Source: Peromyscus leucopus (Eukaryota > Chordata > Mammalia > Rodentia > Cricetidae). Taken from it: a stretch of DNA of 64,000 nucleotides. The position numbers and the translations under genes are program-made. Below, one piece after another: positions 47,616-58,520 of this stretch. The stretch lies in assembly GCF_004664715.2 (NCBI RefSeq), contig NC_051072.1, forward strand, positions 41,967,142-42,031,141, read 5' to 3'. Under the pieces are notes generated by a model. That model saw nothing but the letters and a program-made list of their open reading frames with translations, ran no database searches and was not told the DNA's origin. Position 1 is the stretch's first letter. Every line of letters begins with the position of its first letter.

Positions 47616-48063
47616 TGCCCCAGCCAGCGGGGTCTTCAATGGGGCCTAAAGGGAGGGCCGGCGAATGAGAGGGACAAGAGACACAAAGAATGAGAGCAAG
47701 ACAGGACGTCTGATCAAGCTCCAAAATTTTATTTTTCTCTCAAGGCATATATAGGTAGGCAAAGGGCGTTGCGAGCAGGAAGGGACTTCATTATGGGGGT
47801 TGCAAGCAGGAAGGGGCTTAATTATGGGGTGTTCGGCCAGCAGGAAATGTTGCTCTGAAGGTTATCTATCTACCCTTGTCTAACTGCCTAATTGCTTAAC
47901 TGCAGCTCATTCACCTGATATCTGAGAAGAGGTTCCGGTATCTGTGAGAAGAGGTTCTGGTGCTATGGAGAGTTAAGCAAGGCCTAGATCTAAGAAAAAA
48001 GGAGAGAACCCCAAATATGGCAGCATGTGTGTCAAGGATCGCTTAGGCTTATGGTTCCCGTCA
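47616..48063 (-). mobile_element. ERV2-like solo LTR with 6 bp duplication
   Basis: 448 nt, TG…CA ends (tgccccagccagcgg … atggttcccgtca). Perfect flanking duplication 'atttcc' (47610-47615, 48064-48069), the size typical of ERV2/ERVK integrases. An AT-rich TATA-like 'catatatagg' and 'attttatttt' sit in suitable minus-strand positions. It is nested in the class I ERV remnant. Confidence 0.75.
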
Positions 48064-48888
48064 ATTTCCCTTAACTGGTATTTGTAAAGTCATCCTTTTC
48101 TCACTGAAAATTAACAGGATGACTTAGGGTAGAGTTTTTATATAGGTTTTTATAGGTTTGCTAAACATGTCACTGCAGGTACCCTGTCACTAAACAGAAA
48201 GGACTTAAAAGGACGTGGTGTTTCTTACCAACATTTGTTAGTTGTGTTTGACTCTCTGGAGTTTTTTGTTGAGAAAGATTCTGATTTAGCACCCTAGTGC
48301 CTAGAGGTATTCAGTAATTTCTGCGCAAGTGTGTAATGGGGGAATGGCTGTATGTATTCACAAGACAGTCATTGTTATTTTTTAACAATTATTGATAATA
48401 TTTTATTACCATAACTATTTTTGGATTCAAAGCCTCCATATATTTTAGCTTATTAGAAATCTAGTCTCTGCATTTCAATTAAAATGTGACTGCTGTTCTT
48501 GAATCCTTGTGAACAAAATGAGATTTCACTTTCAGTGGAACTTTTCTTCATAAGATAGTTTCAACTTTGTGCTTTTCAGTAAAACTTTTTGTTGTTTTTT
48601 GGGCTGGTGATATATATAGCTCAATTGTAGAGAAGTTGCATATCATACATAAGTAATCCCGAGTCAGAAAAAAAGAGTAGTTTTGCACCTTTTTCAGACC
48701 TAAATGAGTATAATTTGCAGAAATGTAAAGTAAGTTCTTTAGGTAGTTTTGGGTTATTAAAGGAAAAGAGAAATATATATGTCATGCATGTGCACATGTG
48801 TATACACACACAGACACAGATTCTTCATTGTGCTAAATCCTTTAGCATCAGTGAAGGCAGAGTAGAACATTTTTACTTTGTAAGTAAC

Positions 48889-49088
48889 AAGCCTGGAGAT
48901 ATGGCTCTTTGGTTAAGAGCACTTGCTGTTCTTCCAGAGGACCTGAGTTCAGTTCTAAGCAACCACATGAGATCACTCACAGCTAGCTGCAGTAATCCAG
49001 CTGCAGGTAAATCTGATACCCTCTTCTGGCCTCCACAGGCTCTGTACTTATGTGGCACATACTCACACATAAATAAAAAATAAACCTT
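48889..49088 (+). repeat. B3 SINE
   Basis: 'aagcctggagatatggctct', 'tgagttcagttctaagcaac' and 'ccctcttctggcctccacag' in B3 order. Confidence 0.88.
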
Positions 49089-50165
49089 TTAAGAAGAGGA
49101 GGAGGAGCCTCAGAAGCAGGAGAGAGAAGCAGAAGCAACAAACTAACATGTTTTGTGGTGCAGAAGAATTTGAGACAAAAAAGTGTTCTCATAGAGACCA
49201 ATATTTGAAGTCTAGTTGGCATAAAATAAATAATGGAAGGAAACATACCTTACTCAGTTCTAAAACTTAAACTGGGATCTAGGCTTTCTTAAGACCTTTC
49301 ACTTTATTTTGAGTTGATATAATGTGTTTTCTTACCTTGTGCTGGAGCATTAGCGTGCCATTGTGCTATGTATGATCTGTGGTCTCAGCAGACAGCATTT
49401 GCAGCTTCAAAAAGACCAAGGCCACAAGTGAGTTGAAGGCCAAGTCTTCCTTGTTTTCAGAATTTGTCAGCTCAAGGTGCCTGCTGTGGGACTGCACAAG
49501 CGTGCACTGACTGGACTAGATGCAGTATTTCCAGAAGACATTATTTTTAATTGTGGAGAAGGACACCCACCAAGTCTCCTGTGACAGGGAACCTGATTAA
49601 GTTTCTGATATTAGCAGCTGGCTTACATCCTAAATTAATTTTTGAATATTAACTTTGAAATTGCCCTTCCCCTTGATTTGGTGTAGAACATCAAGAGAAA
49701 CCAAGCCTTCTTTGCCATAGTCTTTTGGTTAGAAACTTATAGCTCTGCTAAATTTCTGAGTTCTTCTGTTCAAAATTAGGAAATTGTGGGGTTTGTTCCA
49801 TTGATGGTGATTCACTAGACAGTATTCATTTCTTGTGTCTCTCTAATGAGTGTCAGATGAACAGGAAACTGTGTTTCTATTACCTCTGCTAATGGTGGAG
49901 AGCAGTGGTGCAGATAATCAAAATAAAATGATTTCTAACTGTCCTGAAGCTACTGGTGCCACCGGGGACAAGTTTCTTCTAGCACAGTAATTTCATTTGG
50001 AACATGAAATGGATTGTTCCATCATCAGTAGTGTTTTGATATGCTTCTGTTGAAGTCACTGTGTGTATAGTCTGCAGATGCACAAGTGTTTGGGGAAGTA
50101 GTTTTAAGTGTAAGTCTTGGGGGTTGGGTTTTGTTTTAGAAAGATATAAATTATACAACTTTTGT

Positions 50166-50352
50166 GCTAGATAGAGGGGTCAGTGGTTAAGAGCACTGGC
50201 TGCTCTTCCAGAGGACCTGGGTTCAATTCCTAGCCACCACCTGGTGGCTCACAACCATCTATAATGGGATGAGGGATCAGATGCCCTCCTCTGTCATGCC
50301 GGCATACATGCAAATAGAGTACTCATATACATAAATAAGTCTTTAAAAAAAA
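50166..50352 (+). repeat. B3 SINE
   Basis: 'ggtcagtggttaagagcact', 'ggttcaattcctagccacca' and A-rich end; it lies directly upstream of a second B3. Confidence 0.88.
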
Positions 50353-50368
50353 CAAAAACACTTTTTAG

Positions 50369-50503
50369 GGGCTGGAGAGATGGCTCAGTGGTTAAGAGCC
50401 ATGGCTGCTCTTCAGGAGGACCCAGGTTCAATTCCCAGCACCTACATAGCAGCTCACAACTATCTGTAACTCCAGTTCCAGGGGCTCTGATACCAATACA
50501 CAC

Positions 50504-50554
<51 letters not shown>

Positions 50555-50556
50555 AT
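50369..50556 (+). repeat. B3 SINE with (AAAT)n tail
   Basis: A well-preserved tRNA head ('ggggctggagagatggctca') runs to 'ctctgataccaatacacac', then about thirteen AAAT units (50504-50556). The 3' third of the usual B3 is missing. Confidence 0.9.
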
Positions 50557-50840
50557 TTTTAAAAAGAAAGCTATAAATTACTCAGTTTTTAAGTGATACT
50601 TGGTTCAAAAGATTTCTACAAATAATCTTTTAAAAATTTATCATGTGTTGTATATATTTTGGGTTTTTCCCACCCTTATGTAGCTCCAGTTAACCTTAGG
50701 ATACTGATTTTCCTGCCTTGTTCTGCCAAGTTCTTTGTAATTCACTGTATTAAATGCCCAAGTTAAATGTTCCAAAATTCCCTTTGTTGTGGTCTATTTT
50801 AAAATGATGTTGTTGTTTTTTAACATATATAATGAAGAAA

Positions 50841-51013
50841 ACTTTTTTTTTTTTTTTTTTTTTTTGGTTTTTCGAGACAGGGTTTCTCTGTGTAGCTTTG
50901 CGCCTTTCCTGGGGCTCACTTGGTAACCCAGGCTGGCCTCGAACTTACAGAGATCCGCCTGCCTCTGCCTCCCGAGTGCTGGGATTAAAGGCGTGCGCCA
51001 CCACCGCCCAGCC
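50841..51013 (-). repeat. B1 SINE (cricetid type)
   Basis: Full reverse-complement B1 with poly-T start; the short duplication 'gaaaac' lies on both sides. It lies about 440 nt upstream of IPO11 window exon 5. Confidence 0.93.
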
Positions 51014-51044
51014 GAAAACCTTTGATGTATGTGTGTTTACAGGT

Positions 51045-51296
51045 GGGTGTGGAAGTAAGAGGTCATTGCTGGGTGTTGTCCCTAATTGCTCCCTACCTCA
51101 GTTCTGGAGACAGTGTCCCTCGCTGAACCTAGAGCTCACCAGCTTAGCCAGCCCAGGGGTCCTTCCATCACCTCCTAGGCAGTGCTGGGTTCCAAGTGCG
51201 CTGCTGTGCCCAGCGTTCTTGCTTGGATTCAGGGGTCAAACTCAGGCCCTCATGCTTATGCAGCAAACACTATTGACTGAACAGCTCCCCAGCCTA
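51045..51296 (-). repeat. Rodent mid-repetitive element
   Basis: 'ggagacagtgtccctcgctga', 'cctagagctcaccagcttag' and 'actcaggccctcatgcttat' match the family at 17470 and 38440. Confidence 0.55.
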
Positions 51297-51454
51297 AAAA
51301 CAACAAACAAACAAAAACTTCCAAATCTTATTTGTCTACTCTACTCTGCCTCAGTTGTTACAAAGAGCATTCATGTTCTCGGTAATTTTGAGTGCTTCTT
51401 TTCAGTGTGTGCGGACAAGTTTTACTTCAAGTCTGGTATTGTTTTTCATTGTAG

Positions 51455-51539
51455 TTGTATGCTGATGTCTCATCATGAAGAACCAAAAGTCACAGAAGAT
51501 GAAGAACCACCCACAGAACAAGACAAGAGGAAGAAGATG
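51455..51539 (+). CDS. IPO11: IPO11 internal coding exon (window exon 5)
   Basis: Fifth IPO11 exon, 85 nt: T completing Asp, then 28 codons beginning CMLMSHHEEPKVTED and ending QDKRKKM, then the donor gtgagt. The acceptor is cattgtag. The exon encodes the acidic-then-basic segment (EDEEPPTEQDKRKK) that I recall just before the last coding exon of importin-11, probably a flexible loop. It ends in phase 0. The terminal exon, expected to encode roughly 50-60 residues and the stop, was not found between 51540 and 64000 and should lie downstream. Confidence 0.95.
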
Positions 51540-52301
51540 GTGAGTCACAAGTGTAACTACGCGCTGTCATTGGGCAGTCCACCTGTATATCTGTCCCTTC
51601 ATCCCTTGTTGAAGAATCCAAGCATCTGAGCTTTGCTCCTTGGATAGATCGTTTTGAGATAGTTGATGCCTGTCTGAGAAGAGCAGAAGTTTTGCTCTTT
51701 AAAAAAAAAAGTGGGATTCAAAAACCTTATTTAAGTTGTTTTCTTTCCCCATTATGTTATTATCTCTACAGTGACTCTTCTCCAATCTGCATCATAAGAC
51801 ATCGTAAAATGCTTTAATTGCTAGCCATTAATTCTTGGTATCAGAATCTGGTAAGAATAAAGAACAGGAGATTAAGAAACTTCGAAATGTTTTGCCTTGA
51901 AATTTATTTATAATTTTTAATACTTACTTTGACCCTGAATGTAAACAGACGCAATAAGCTTTGGAAATCTTTTCTGGTCTCCTGGCGGCAGGACTTCCTG
52001 CCTTCCCTGGGCCTGCTTTCCTCTCCTGCAATGTTTTCTGCCCAGCACAGTTCACCGGTGAACACACAACACCATTGGGACTGAGACTGGGAGCCTGGTG
52101 ATCACTGTGTGTTTTCATAGTGATTTGTGTCGTTATTCCATTCAGTCTCAGTTCTCTTACTTTGATCTTGCAGGGCTTGATCCTGGGTGTGTGGTTAACA
52201 CTGCACTGCTCTAATAGCCTCATTTAAACCAGGCTTGAGTTTAGTCCATCACATTTTCCATCTACACTTAGAAACCATCTTCTAAAAGAATTATTCTTAT
52301 T

Positions 52302-52356
52302 TTTTTTTCTTTTTTGGTGGGGGGAACCTTTAATGGCTGAGCCATCTCTCTAGCCC
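52302..52356 (-). repeat. B3 head fragment
   Basis: Poly-T then 'aatggctgagccatctctct'; only the tRNA-like head remains. Confidence 0.55.
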
Positions 52357-53253
52357 AGGAATGATTCTTAACACCAAAATGTGAACCTTTTTTCTGTGTA
52401 GTTATGTGTGACCTTGAACAGATTGCCTTGTCTTTTTAGACTTGTGCCTCATCTGTGAGATTGGAAGAAAATTGGGTTCGTAGATTGCCAGGGCCTGTCA
52501 GCTGAAATCATTTTTTGATATATTTTAAAAGCCCTTGATGCCATTCTTTCTTTTGTGAACACATAGTATTTATGAATATATCCCCAGAAACATCTCTTCT
52601 TTAAACTGAGACCTTTGGTGCTACCCTAAGATGGACCATGTATTCTCTTGACTTACAGCAGTGAGAGGACCCTTACATAACTTGTTGGCCTTTCCCAGTT
52701 CTGCCCTCCTCTTCCCAACTTTATAAGCATTGCAAATACCATTATTGTCATAGAAAAATGTGATAGCTTTTTCTCCACAACATTTTGAATTATAAATTAA
52801 TAATAGGTATTCTGTCATTAGCTTCTATGTATGTTACATTAATTTTTCTTAATCTGCTAGATATATCCTTAGCAAGTTAAACTACTCAAATCTGTGATTC
52901 ATTTTGCATTTAATATTTAGTTATATTATGTAGTAGTAGTTTATGTTCATTCTAATTTTATTTTCATATTGTCTCAAAGATTAATGGAGGAACATAGTTT
53001 TATAAGTAGTAATTTAGAATTCCTTTGCTCTAGTGTGTAGTCTTGAAGTAAATATACACTGTCCTCTATTAAGAGTTTCAATGCCTTACTCTGAGGGGTC
53101 TGGTAAAGATACTGGCTTGCAATTAAAGGTGGGATTGTATGTCTTAACCATGAACACTTTTGTGACTTTAGAGGTAGTCTTCTCATAACTTTAAACTAAA
53201 AAATCAGTTTCACTCATCCTTTTAAGGTTAAAAGCATAAATTTATACCAGTGA

Positions 53254-53365
53254 GTGTTTTGTTTGTTGGCCTGGGACCCAGTGTGTAGCAGAGAATGACC
53301 TTAACTCTTGATCTCTCTTTGCTCCATCTTTCAAGTGCTTGGATTATAGGAGTATGCCACCAAGC
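53254..53365 (-). repeat. Old B1-related SINE
   Basis: 'tgggacccagtgtgtagcag', 'aagtgcttggattataggag' and 'tatgccaccaagcc' in reverse-complement B1 order. Confidence 0.55.
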
Positions 53366-53722
53366 CAGTGTAGCTGGAGGGCTTCTCTCCAGGTTCCCCA
53401 AGCCCCGCAGTCCCACAATCCATTTATAAAATAATCACTCAGACGCTTATATCACTTATAAACTGTATGGCCGTGGCAGGCTTCCTGCTAACTGTTCTTT
53501 TATCTTAAATTAACCCATTTTTATAAATCTATACCTTGCCATGTGGCTGGTGGCTTACCGGCGTCTTTACATGCTGCTTGTCCTGGCAGTGGCTGCAGTG
53601 TCTCTCCCCCTTCTTCCTGTTTCCCCAATTCTCCTCTCTCCTTGTCCCGCCTATACTTCCTGCCTGGCCACTGGCCATCAGTGTTTTATTTATATAGAGT
53701 GATATCCACAGCAAGCCAGTTT
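53366..53722 (-). mobile_element. LTR-like repeat, related to 45372 element
   Basis: About 355 nt. Reverse-complement copy of the sequence family at 45372 ('cataaactgtatggcc'-type core, 'gcaggcttcctgcta'), with a TATA-like 'tttatatagagtg' near its right end. Rodent LTR, name not assigned. Confidence 0.55.
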
Positions 53723-54352
53723 ACATGCTGTTTTTCTTTTATTTTTATTAACTTACGAAGTAACAAGTTTCCTTATAGCTTCTGCCCTGCTGCCCCCCTT
53801 CATGACTGTGTCATATAGTTTGGGGTCAGCTATTGTGATGTTTCCAGCATTGCTCTTTCGCCTTGGCTTGCTTTGGCTATTTGGTTTCTTTCTGTATGAA
53901 CTCATTTCAATGCTCCTACATCATCTGGGAGTATAAGTATAAACGATTGCTCATGGCTTTGTGCTAGATCTTGAGCAAAACCCCGAACATTGGTCGTTTT
54001 CTTCATTGTAGCTACTTTCTTTTCTTCTGGTAACTATTTTGTACTTTTATCTGGACTCCTGTTTTCAGTCACTCCTTCCCCTGCCCCTCATTTGATGTTT
54101 TTACTTTTGAGTTAAGCCTTAGGTTTCCTTCCCACTTAATATTTACCATATGTCTCAGTCTGGGAGTTGTGTATATTGAATATTTTCTAGAAGCTCTACC
54201 TCTTCATTTGGTGAGTAGTCAGGTTTGGAAACAAATTGAATAGAAGTTAAACCCCTTGATGGTCTTTTAAGACCTCTATCAACCCTTCCAACTTTCCTTC
54301 CCATCCTGTGTCTCACACTGGCTAACCTGAATGGCTTACATTCACAGAACTA

Positions 54353-54690
54353 TGTAGTTAAACTTTTTCATTGGGACCATCAGCTCCCCAGTAATGACAG
54401 GGAGACTTACTATAAATTATGAAAGCTAGACCTTAGCTTAGGCTTGTTTCTGATTAGCCCTTTTAACTTAAATTAACCCATATCTTTTAATCTACGTTCT
54501 TTTACATGGCTCAGTTACCTTTACTTTGTACTACCCATGTTGCTTCGTCGCATCTCCTGGTGTCTCTGCCCTTCTTCTTCCCAGGGTCCTCTGCCTGGAA
54601 ATCCTACCTAGTTATTGGCCATTCAGCTTTTTACTAAACCCAATCAGAGGGACACATCTTCACAGTGTACAAAAAGATTATTCTACAGCA
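54353..54690 (-). mobile_element. 3' LTR of ERVK-like provirus
   Basis: 338 nt, tgtagttaaactttttcatt … attctacagca. It aligns along its length with 57939-58279. On the minus strand it starts TGCTGT and ends TACA, with AATAAA inside. The T/C-rich run tttctccctttttgtc (54691-54706) next to it is an antisense polypurine tract, which fixes this as the 3' LTR. Confidence 0.85.
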
Positions 54691-55749
54691 TTTCTCCCTT
54701 TTTGTCTATATAAAAAGGAAAGATTTTAACTCTAACACAGTAAAACTATATACAATAAAAACAATTATCAGGTAAGAATTACATTTATAGTATCCAGTCT
54801 ATTTGTATTTAGCAAATTCTGAGAAAGTACTGAGTTATCTATCCTATCTTGGAAAGTCAGAAGTTTTGTACCAAATTTACTTTTTTATCATAACTTGTAT
54901 TACCAATCAAAAAAAATCTTTTTAGACCTTAAAACATTTTTCTAGATAAACAACTTGAGCTTTTATATCTCTTAACTTTATACACTTTACACCTCTTTTT
55001 AAAGTTTTTTTTTTTTTTTTTTTTTAATTTGGTAACAAAGAAAACTGTAACCATAACTATCTGGTATTAAACTCCATCAGAAACCTGAGAAGGATAAAAT
55101 ATTCTTAAGTAAACAGGAAGTGCAGAGCAAACAACTTCCAAAACTATAGAATCTACAGAGACATTTGGTTGCCTGGACAGTCACCCCAAGATTCCTCTGT
55201 AGCATTGGGACATCCATGTTCAGTCTACAGACCTAGAATATCTGACAGACATTTCTGTGAAACAGGAAATTTTTGAAGAACTGTCCTACCCTGTCTTGGA
55301 AAAGTTCAGCAGTCACTTTTTTTGTGTCCTGCTTGTCCAATTTGGACAGTATACTGTCAGCAGTTGAGGCAAAGGCGGTTTCTTGCCCAGTGGCTAACTT
55401 TTGCCACAAAGAAAGCAAACTCCATATGGAGTTTTTTTGATGCCCATCATCTTCTCTGAAGTAGATTGGTGCTGCCAGGAGCAAATGTTTCTCACTGTCA
55501 TGAAAAACCTTATGTTATTAAAACATCTTAAATGCACAGATATTCTGTATATCTCTGAAGTGTTTGCAGATTACCTATCTATCTAAATTTTATCTCTGTT
55601 TGACCTTGTAAACATGCCTTACATGACTACAAGTTTGATTGTTATAGGTGACTAAATAGTAACCTGCATTTCATAATTATCCTAATAGTTTGTAATAATA
55701 ACTTTCAAGGTCTGGAAATTTACATTGTTAAATGAGCTGCATAGGTATA

Positions 55750-56078
55750 ATACCTTAAACAAGAGTAGAAATGTATGTATAGTATGTTCTAACAAAAATA
55801 ACCTTAAATTTCTATCAGTGTACAAAAATACCTTAAATAAGAGTAGAAACAGCCAGGCGGTGGTGGCACACGCCTTTAATCCCAGCACTCGGAGCAGAGC
55901 AGCGATCTCTGTGAGTTCGAGCAGCCTGGCTACAAGTGAGTCCAGGAAAGCGCAAAGCTACACAGAGAAACCCTGTCTCGAAAAACCAAAAAAAAAAAAA
56001 AAAAAAAGAGTAGAAACATATATACACTTTAACAAAAATAACCTTAAGTTTGTATCAATATACAAAAATCCACACCAA
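55750..56078. repeat. Tandem duplication split by a B1
   Basis: A unit of about 80 nt (taccttaaa…agagtagaaa…taacaaaaataaccttaa…tacaaaaa) occurs twice inside the provirus: about 55750-55829, then 55830 onward. The second copy is interrupted by the B1 at 55851-56005. Confidence 0.75.
55851..56005 (+). repeat. B1 SINE with systematic one-base run shortening
   Basis: Flanked by the duplication 'aagagtagaaac' (55839-55850, 56006-56017). The ends match the cricetid B1 exactly, but from about 55889 to 55952 about ten runs of two or three identical bases are one base short (for example ggg to gg, ggcc to gc). Confidence 0.92.
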
Positions 56079-57259
56079 TGTACAATATTTAAGACTAGTA
56101 GTTACTGTTTTAGTTTAAAAGTAGATTCAATAATCTACCCTTTTATTCCATCATTTCTCTATCCTTTTTTTCTTTTCAGAACAAGGTCCCTGAATCTAAT
56201 CTACTTTGCTTAGTTTCCTCTCTGGCCATGACTAAAAACAACTTGTAACCAACTCCTCTAGCCGATGACAAATATCCATAACCCATTGAATGACCAAAAA
56301 TCATCTATCCTGCCTCTTGATAATGTGGGTGTCCTGTTCTCTAGACTGCTTCTTGTTGTTTGGGGTAGTGGCATCTTTGGGGGACCCTAAGACAATTAGG
56401 ATAATGCTCAAGTCCTGACTAGAATAGTCTGTGTGGTCAGACCATCTCAGCCAGCAGCTTTGAAGCTGTTCTGAATGTAGAATTACAAGGAAACTGCAAC
56501 AGAGACACTCGAAGAGTCTGGATCAACTGGGCCACCTGTTTTCATTGGTGTGGTCCCCTTGCTCTGAAAAAACACAGACTTTTAAAGGCACCATGCATAT
56601 CTGCATTACCACAAGTATGGAATATGTGGTGTGCACAAGCCAATTAAAGATGATTTTTGTTCTTTGTTTGTGCAGGTAAAAGGCATCTGTCAATTCCATA
56701 ACTTTGTTGGGGCTGCATAACCAAACTAATATAAATTTCTATTCATATGAAAGGATGGCATGTAATAATAAGTTATAAGAACTCTACCTAACAAGATTTA
56801 TCATGTCTTATCTCGTCTTTGAGCTGTTCCCATGCAGAGGGATTAGCTTTACAGGTCACCTGGCCTATAGTCTCTTTTGGCTTCCTCCCCCATGTCTGTA
56901 GCAAAGATACTCAGGAGGTCTCCCCTGGTCAAATCTGATTGCTATTATCCTGGAAGGCATCCACAGCCTTTCATTTCCTGTGGAAACAAAAGCATAACTC
57001 TTCCCCAACGTAATACATTTTTCAACTTCAATTTTAAAGTTAAGGCATTCCTAAAGTATATAGGTTGGTTTAATTCAGCAGTCCCTTCCGCAATCCATTG
57101 TCTCTCAGCAGCTGTTGTCTCTTCATTGTCATTCAAAAACTTCAAAATTAACAAGGTACCATATAAGGTCCAAATTCCCTGTGTTATATATTTCCTATCC
57201 TTACATGGCTTATTCTTTTTTTTTTTTTTTTAACTTCTCTTTTTAAAGACTTTATTATT

Positions 57260-57350
57260 GGGTTTGAGGATTTAGCTCAGTGGTAGAGTGCACAAGGCCC
57301 TGGTTTGGTCCTCAGCTCTGGAAAAAAAAAAAAGAGAGAGAGAGAGAGAG
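57260..57350 (+). repeat. ID SINE with (AG)n tail
   Basis: 'gaggatttagctcagtggta', 'aaggccctggtttggtcctc' and an A-tail, then AG units. Perfect duplication 'agactttattatt' (57247-57259, 57349-57361). Confidence 0.92.
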
Positions 57351-57670
57351 ACTTTATTATTTTTAAACTACTTTTTAATGGCTGTCTATATCCTTTTTCT
57401 TTCTTTTTTTTCTCTTAAGCCTACACACATTGTTAGACACGTTGTAACTATTCAGAGTTTTTTTTTCCATATGAACCCGCTTTACTGTGTATTTGTAACC
57501 TTTTCTGTCTGCAGAAGCAAAACCTTAAACCTTCACACAGCTTAGCTCAAGGCATGCTGGCAACTCAAGCCTGCAGGCAGTGGCCAGGAGAGGTGTCTCT
57601 GTACCTCATCCTGCATGAGAGACTACAGGACTAGGAAGTCACATTTGGCTCCATTTTTGTGTGTTTGGAA

Positions 57671-57678
<8 letters not shown>

Positions 57679-57721
<43 letters not shown>

Positions 57722-57880
57722 GTTTTTCGAGACAGAGTTTCTCTGTGTAGCTTTGCACCTTTCCTGGGACTCACTTGGTAGCCCAGGCTGGCCTCGAACT
57801 CACAGAGATCCTCCTACCTCTGCCTCCCAAGTGCTGGGATTAAAGGCGTGTGCCGCCGCCGCCGCCGCCGCCGCCCGGCC
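57679..57880 (-). repeat. B1 SINE with long poly-T and (GCC)8
   Basis: Full reverse-complement B1. The poly-A equivalent is about 50 T. The usual 'ccaccaccgcccgg' end has become eight GCC units (57852-57875). Duplication 'tttggaacctttttt' on both sides. Confidence 0.95.
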
Positions 57881-57918
57881 ATTTGGAACCTTTTTTAAAG
57901 CTTACATGGAAATACATA

Positions 57919-57936
57919 TCCCCACATTAGATGCCA
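57919..57936 (-). other. Primer-binding site, tRNA-Lys(1,2)-like
   Basis: The minus strand reads TGGCATCTAATGTGGGGA two bases after the 5' LTR. From memory, 13 of 18 positions match the Lys-1,2 primer site and four of the five differences are C-to-T or G-to-A changes, as expected of decayed CpG-rich sequence. Confidence 0.6.
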
Positions 57937-57938
57937 TT

Positions 57939-58279
57939 TGTAATCGGACTTTTTCATTGGGACTGTCAGCTCCCCAATAATGACACAGAGACTTACTATT
58001 AATTTTGAAAGTTCAGCCGTTATCTTAGACTTGTTCCTAACTATCTCTTTTAATTTAAATTAACCCATATCTTTTAATCTACGTTCTTTTACATGGCTTG
58101 GTTACCTTTACTCTGTACTTCCCATCCTGCTTCCTCGAGTCTCCTGGTGTCTCTGCCCTTCTTCTTCCTAGCGTCCTCTGTGCCTGGAAATCCTGCCTGG
58201 GTAGTAGCCATTCAGCTTTTTATTAAACCCAATCAGAGTGACACCTCTTCACAGTGTACACAAAGATTATTCCACAGCA
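57939..58279 (-). mobile_element. 5' LTR of ERVK-like provirus
   Basis: 341 nt, tgtaatcggactttttcatt … attccacagca, the partner of 54353-54690. The two LTRs differ at scattered sites, so the insertion is not recent. Confidence 0.85.
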
Positions 58280-58520
58280 GAGCTACACTGCTCCTTCTAC
58301 CTGGAGTGGCCCTTTATCTGCTTTTCTTTTCCTTCAGCTTTCCCATTTACGTCTTCATTCCTGTGTGAGTCCATCTGCAAACCCTCCCACTACCATCAGC
58401 ATCATTTGCTGTGATAGGTGGTTCATTTTAACACACTGTTAACCACCCAGTTCTCATGGTTTATATGAAGATTCACTCTGGTGTTGTAACTGTGGGTTTT
58501 AACAAATTCATAATGGAATA

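Larger units (their letters stand above)
38992..51454 (+). other. IPO11: IPO11 intron rich in endogenous retroviral debris
   Basis: Intron of about 12.5 kb between window exons 4 and 5. It carries several LTR elements (39948, 42481, 46880, 47616), a retroposed polyadenylated repeat (45372) and SINEs. Stretches of more than 300 nt without a recognised repeat (39330-39940, 40910-41360, 41800-42480, 44360-45355, 45720-46480, 48130-48880, 49100-50160) show no coding character. Confidence 0.9.
54353..58279 (-). mobile_element. Two-LTR ERVK-like provirus, non-autonomous
   Basis: Paired LTRs (54353-54690, 57939-58279) enclose about 3.25 kb. They are flanked by near-identical 6 bp duplications: gaacta (54347-54352) and gagcta (58280-58285). 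A polypurine tract abuts the 3' LTR and a Lys-type primer site abuts the 5' LTR. The inside has no long reading frame and is cut by two B1s, an ID and a local duplication, leaving about 2.8 kb of own sequence, too short for gag-pol-env. Old, incapable of independent movement. Confidence 0.8.

Noticed and set aside
50832..51629. Plus-strand frame of 265 codons
   Set aside because: It is a chance join of an antisense B1, a mid-repetitive element and, at its end, the real IPO11 exon 51455-51539 plus intron. Only the exon part is coding.
55233..55484. Minus-strand frame of 83 codons inside the ERVK-like element
   Set aside because: In the sense direction of the element it could be a gag or pol scrap, but I see no family motif and no support for translation.
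55725..56213. Plus-strand frame of 162 codons
   Set aside because: It runs through a tandem duplication and a B1 whose frame is affected by the suspected one-base losses; no protein-like conservation.
57260..57332. tRNA gene
   Set aside because: The A/B-box-like sequence belongs to an ID SINE with A-tail and target duplication, not a tRNA gene.
57615..57980. Frame with poly-Phe and poly-Ala
   Set aside because: It is the poly-T and (GCC)8 of a B1 SINE.
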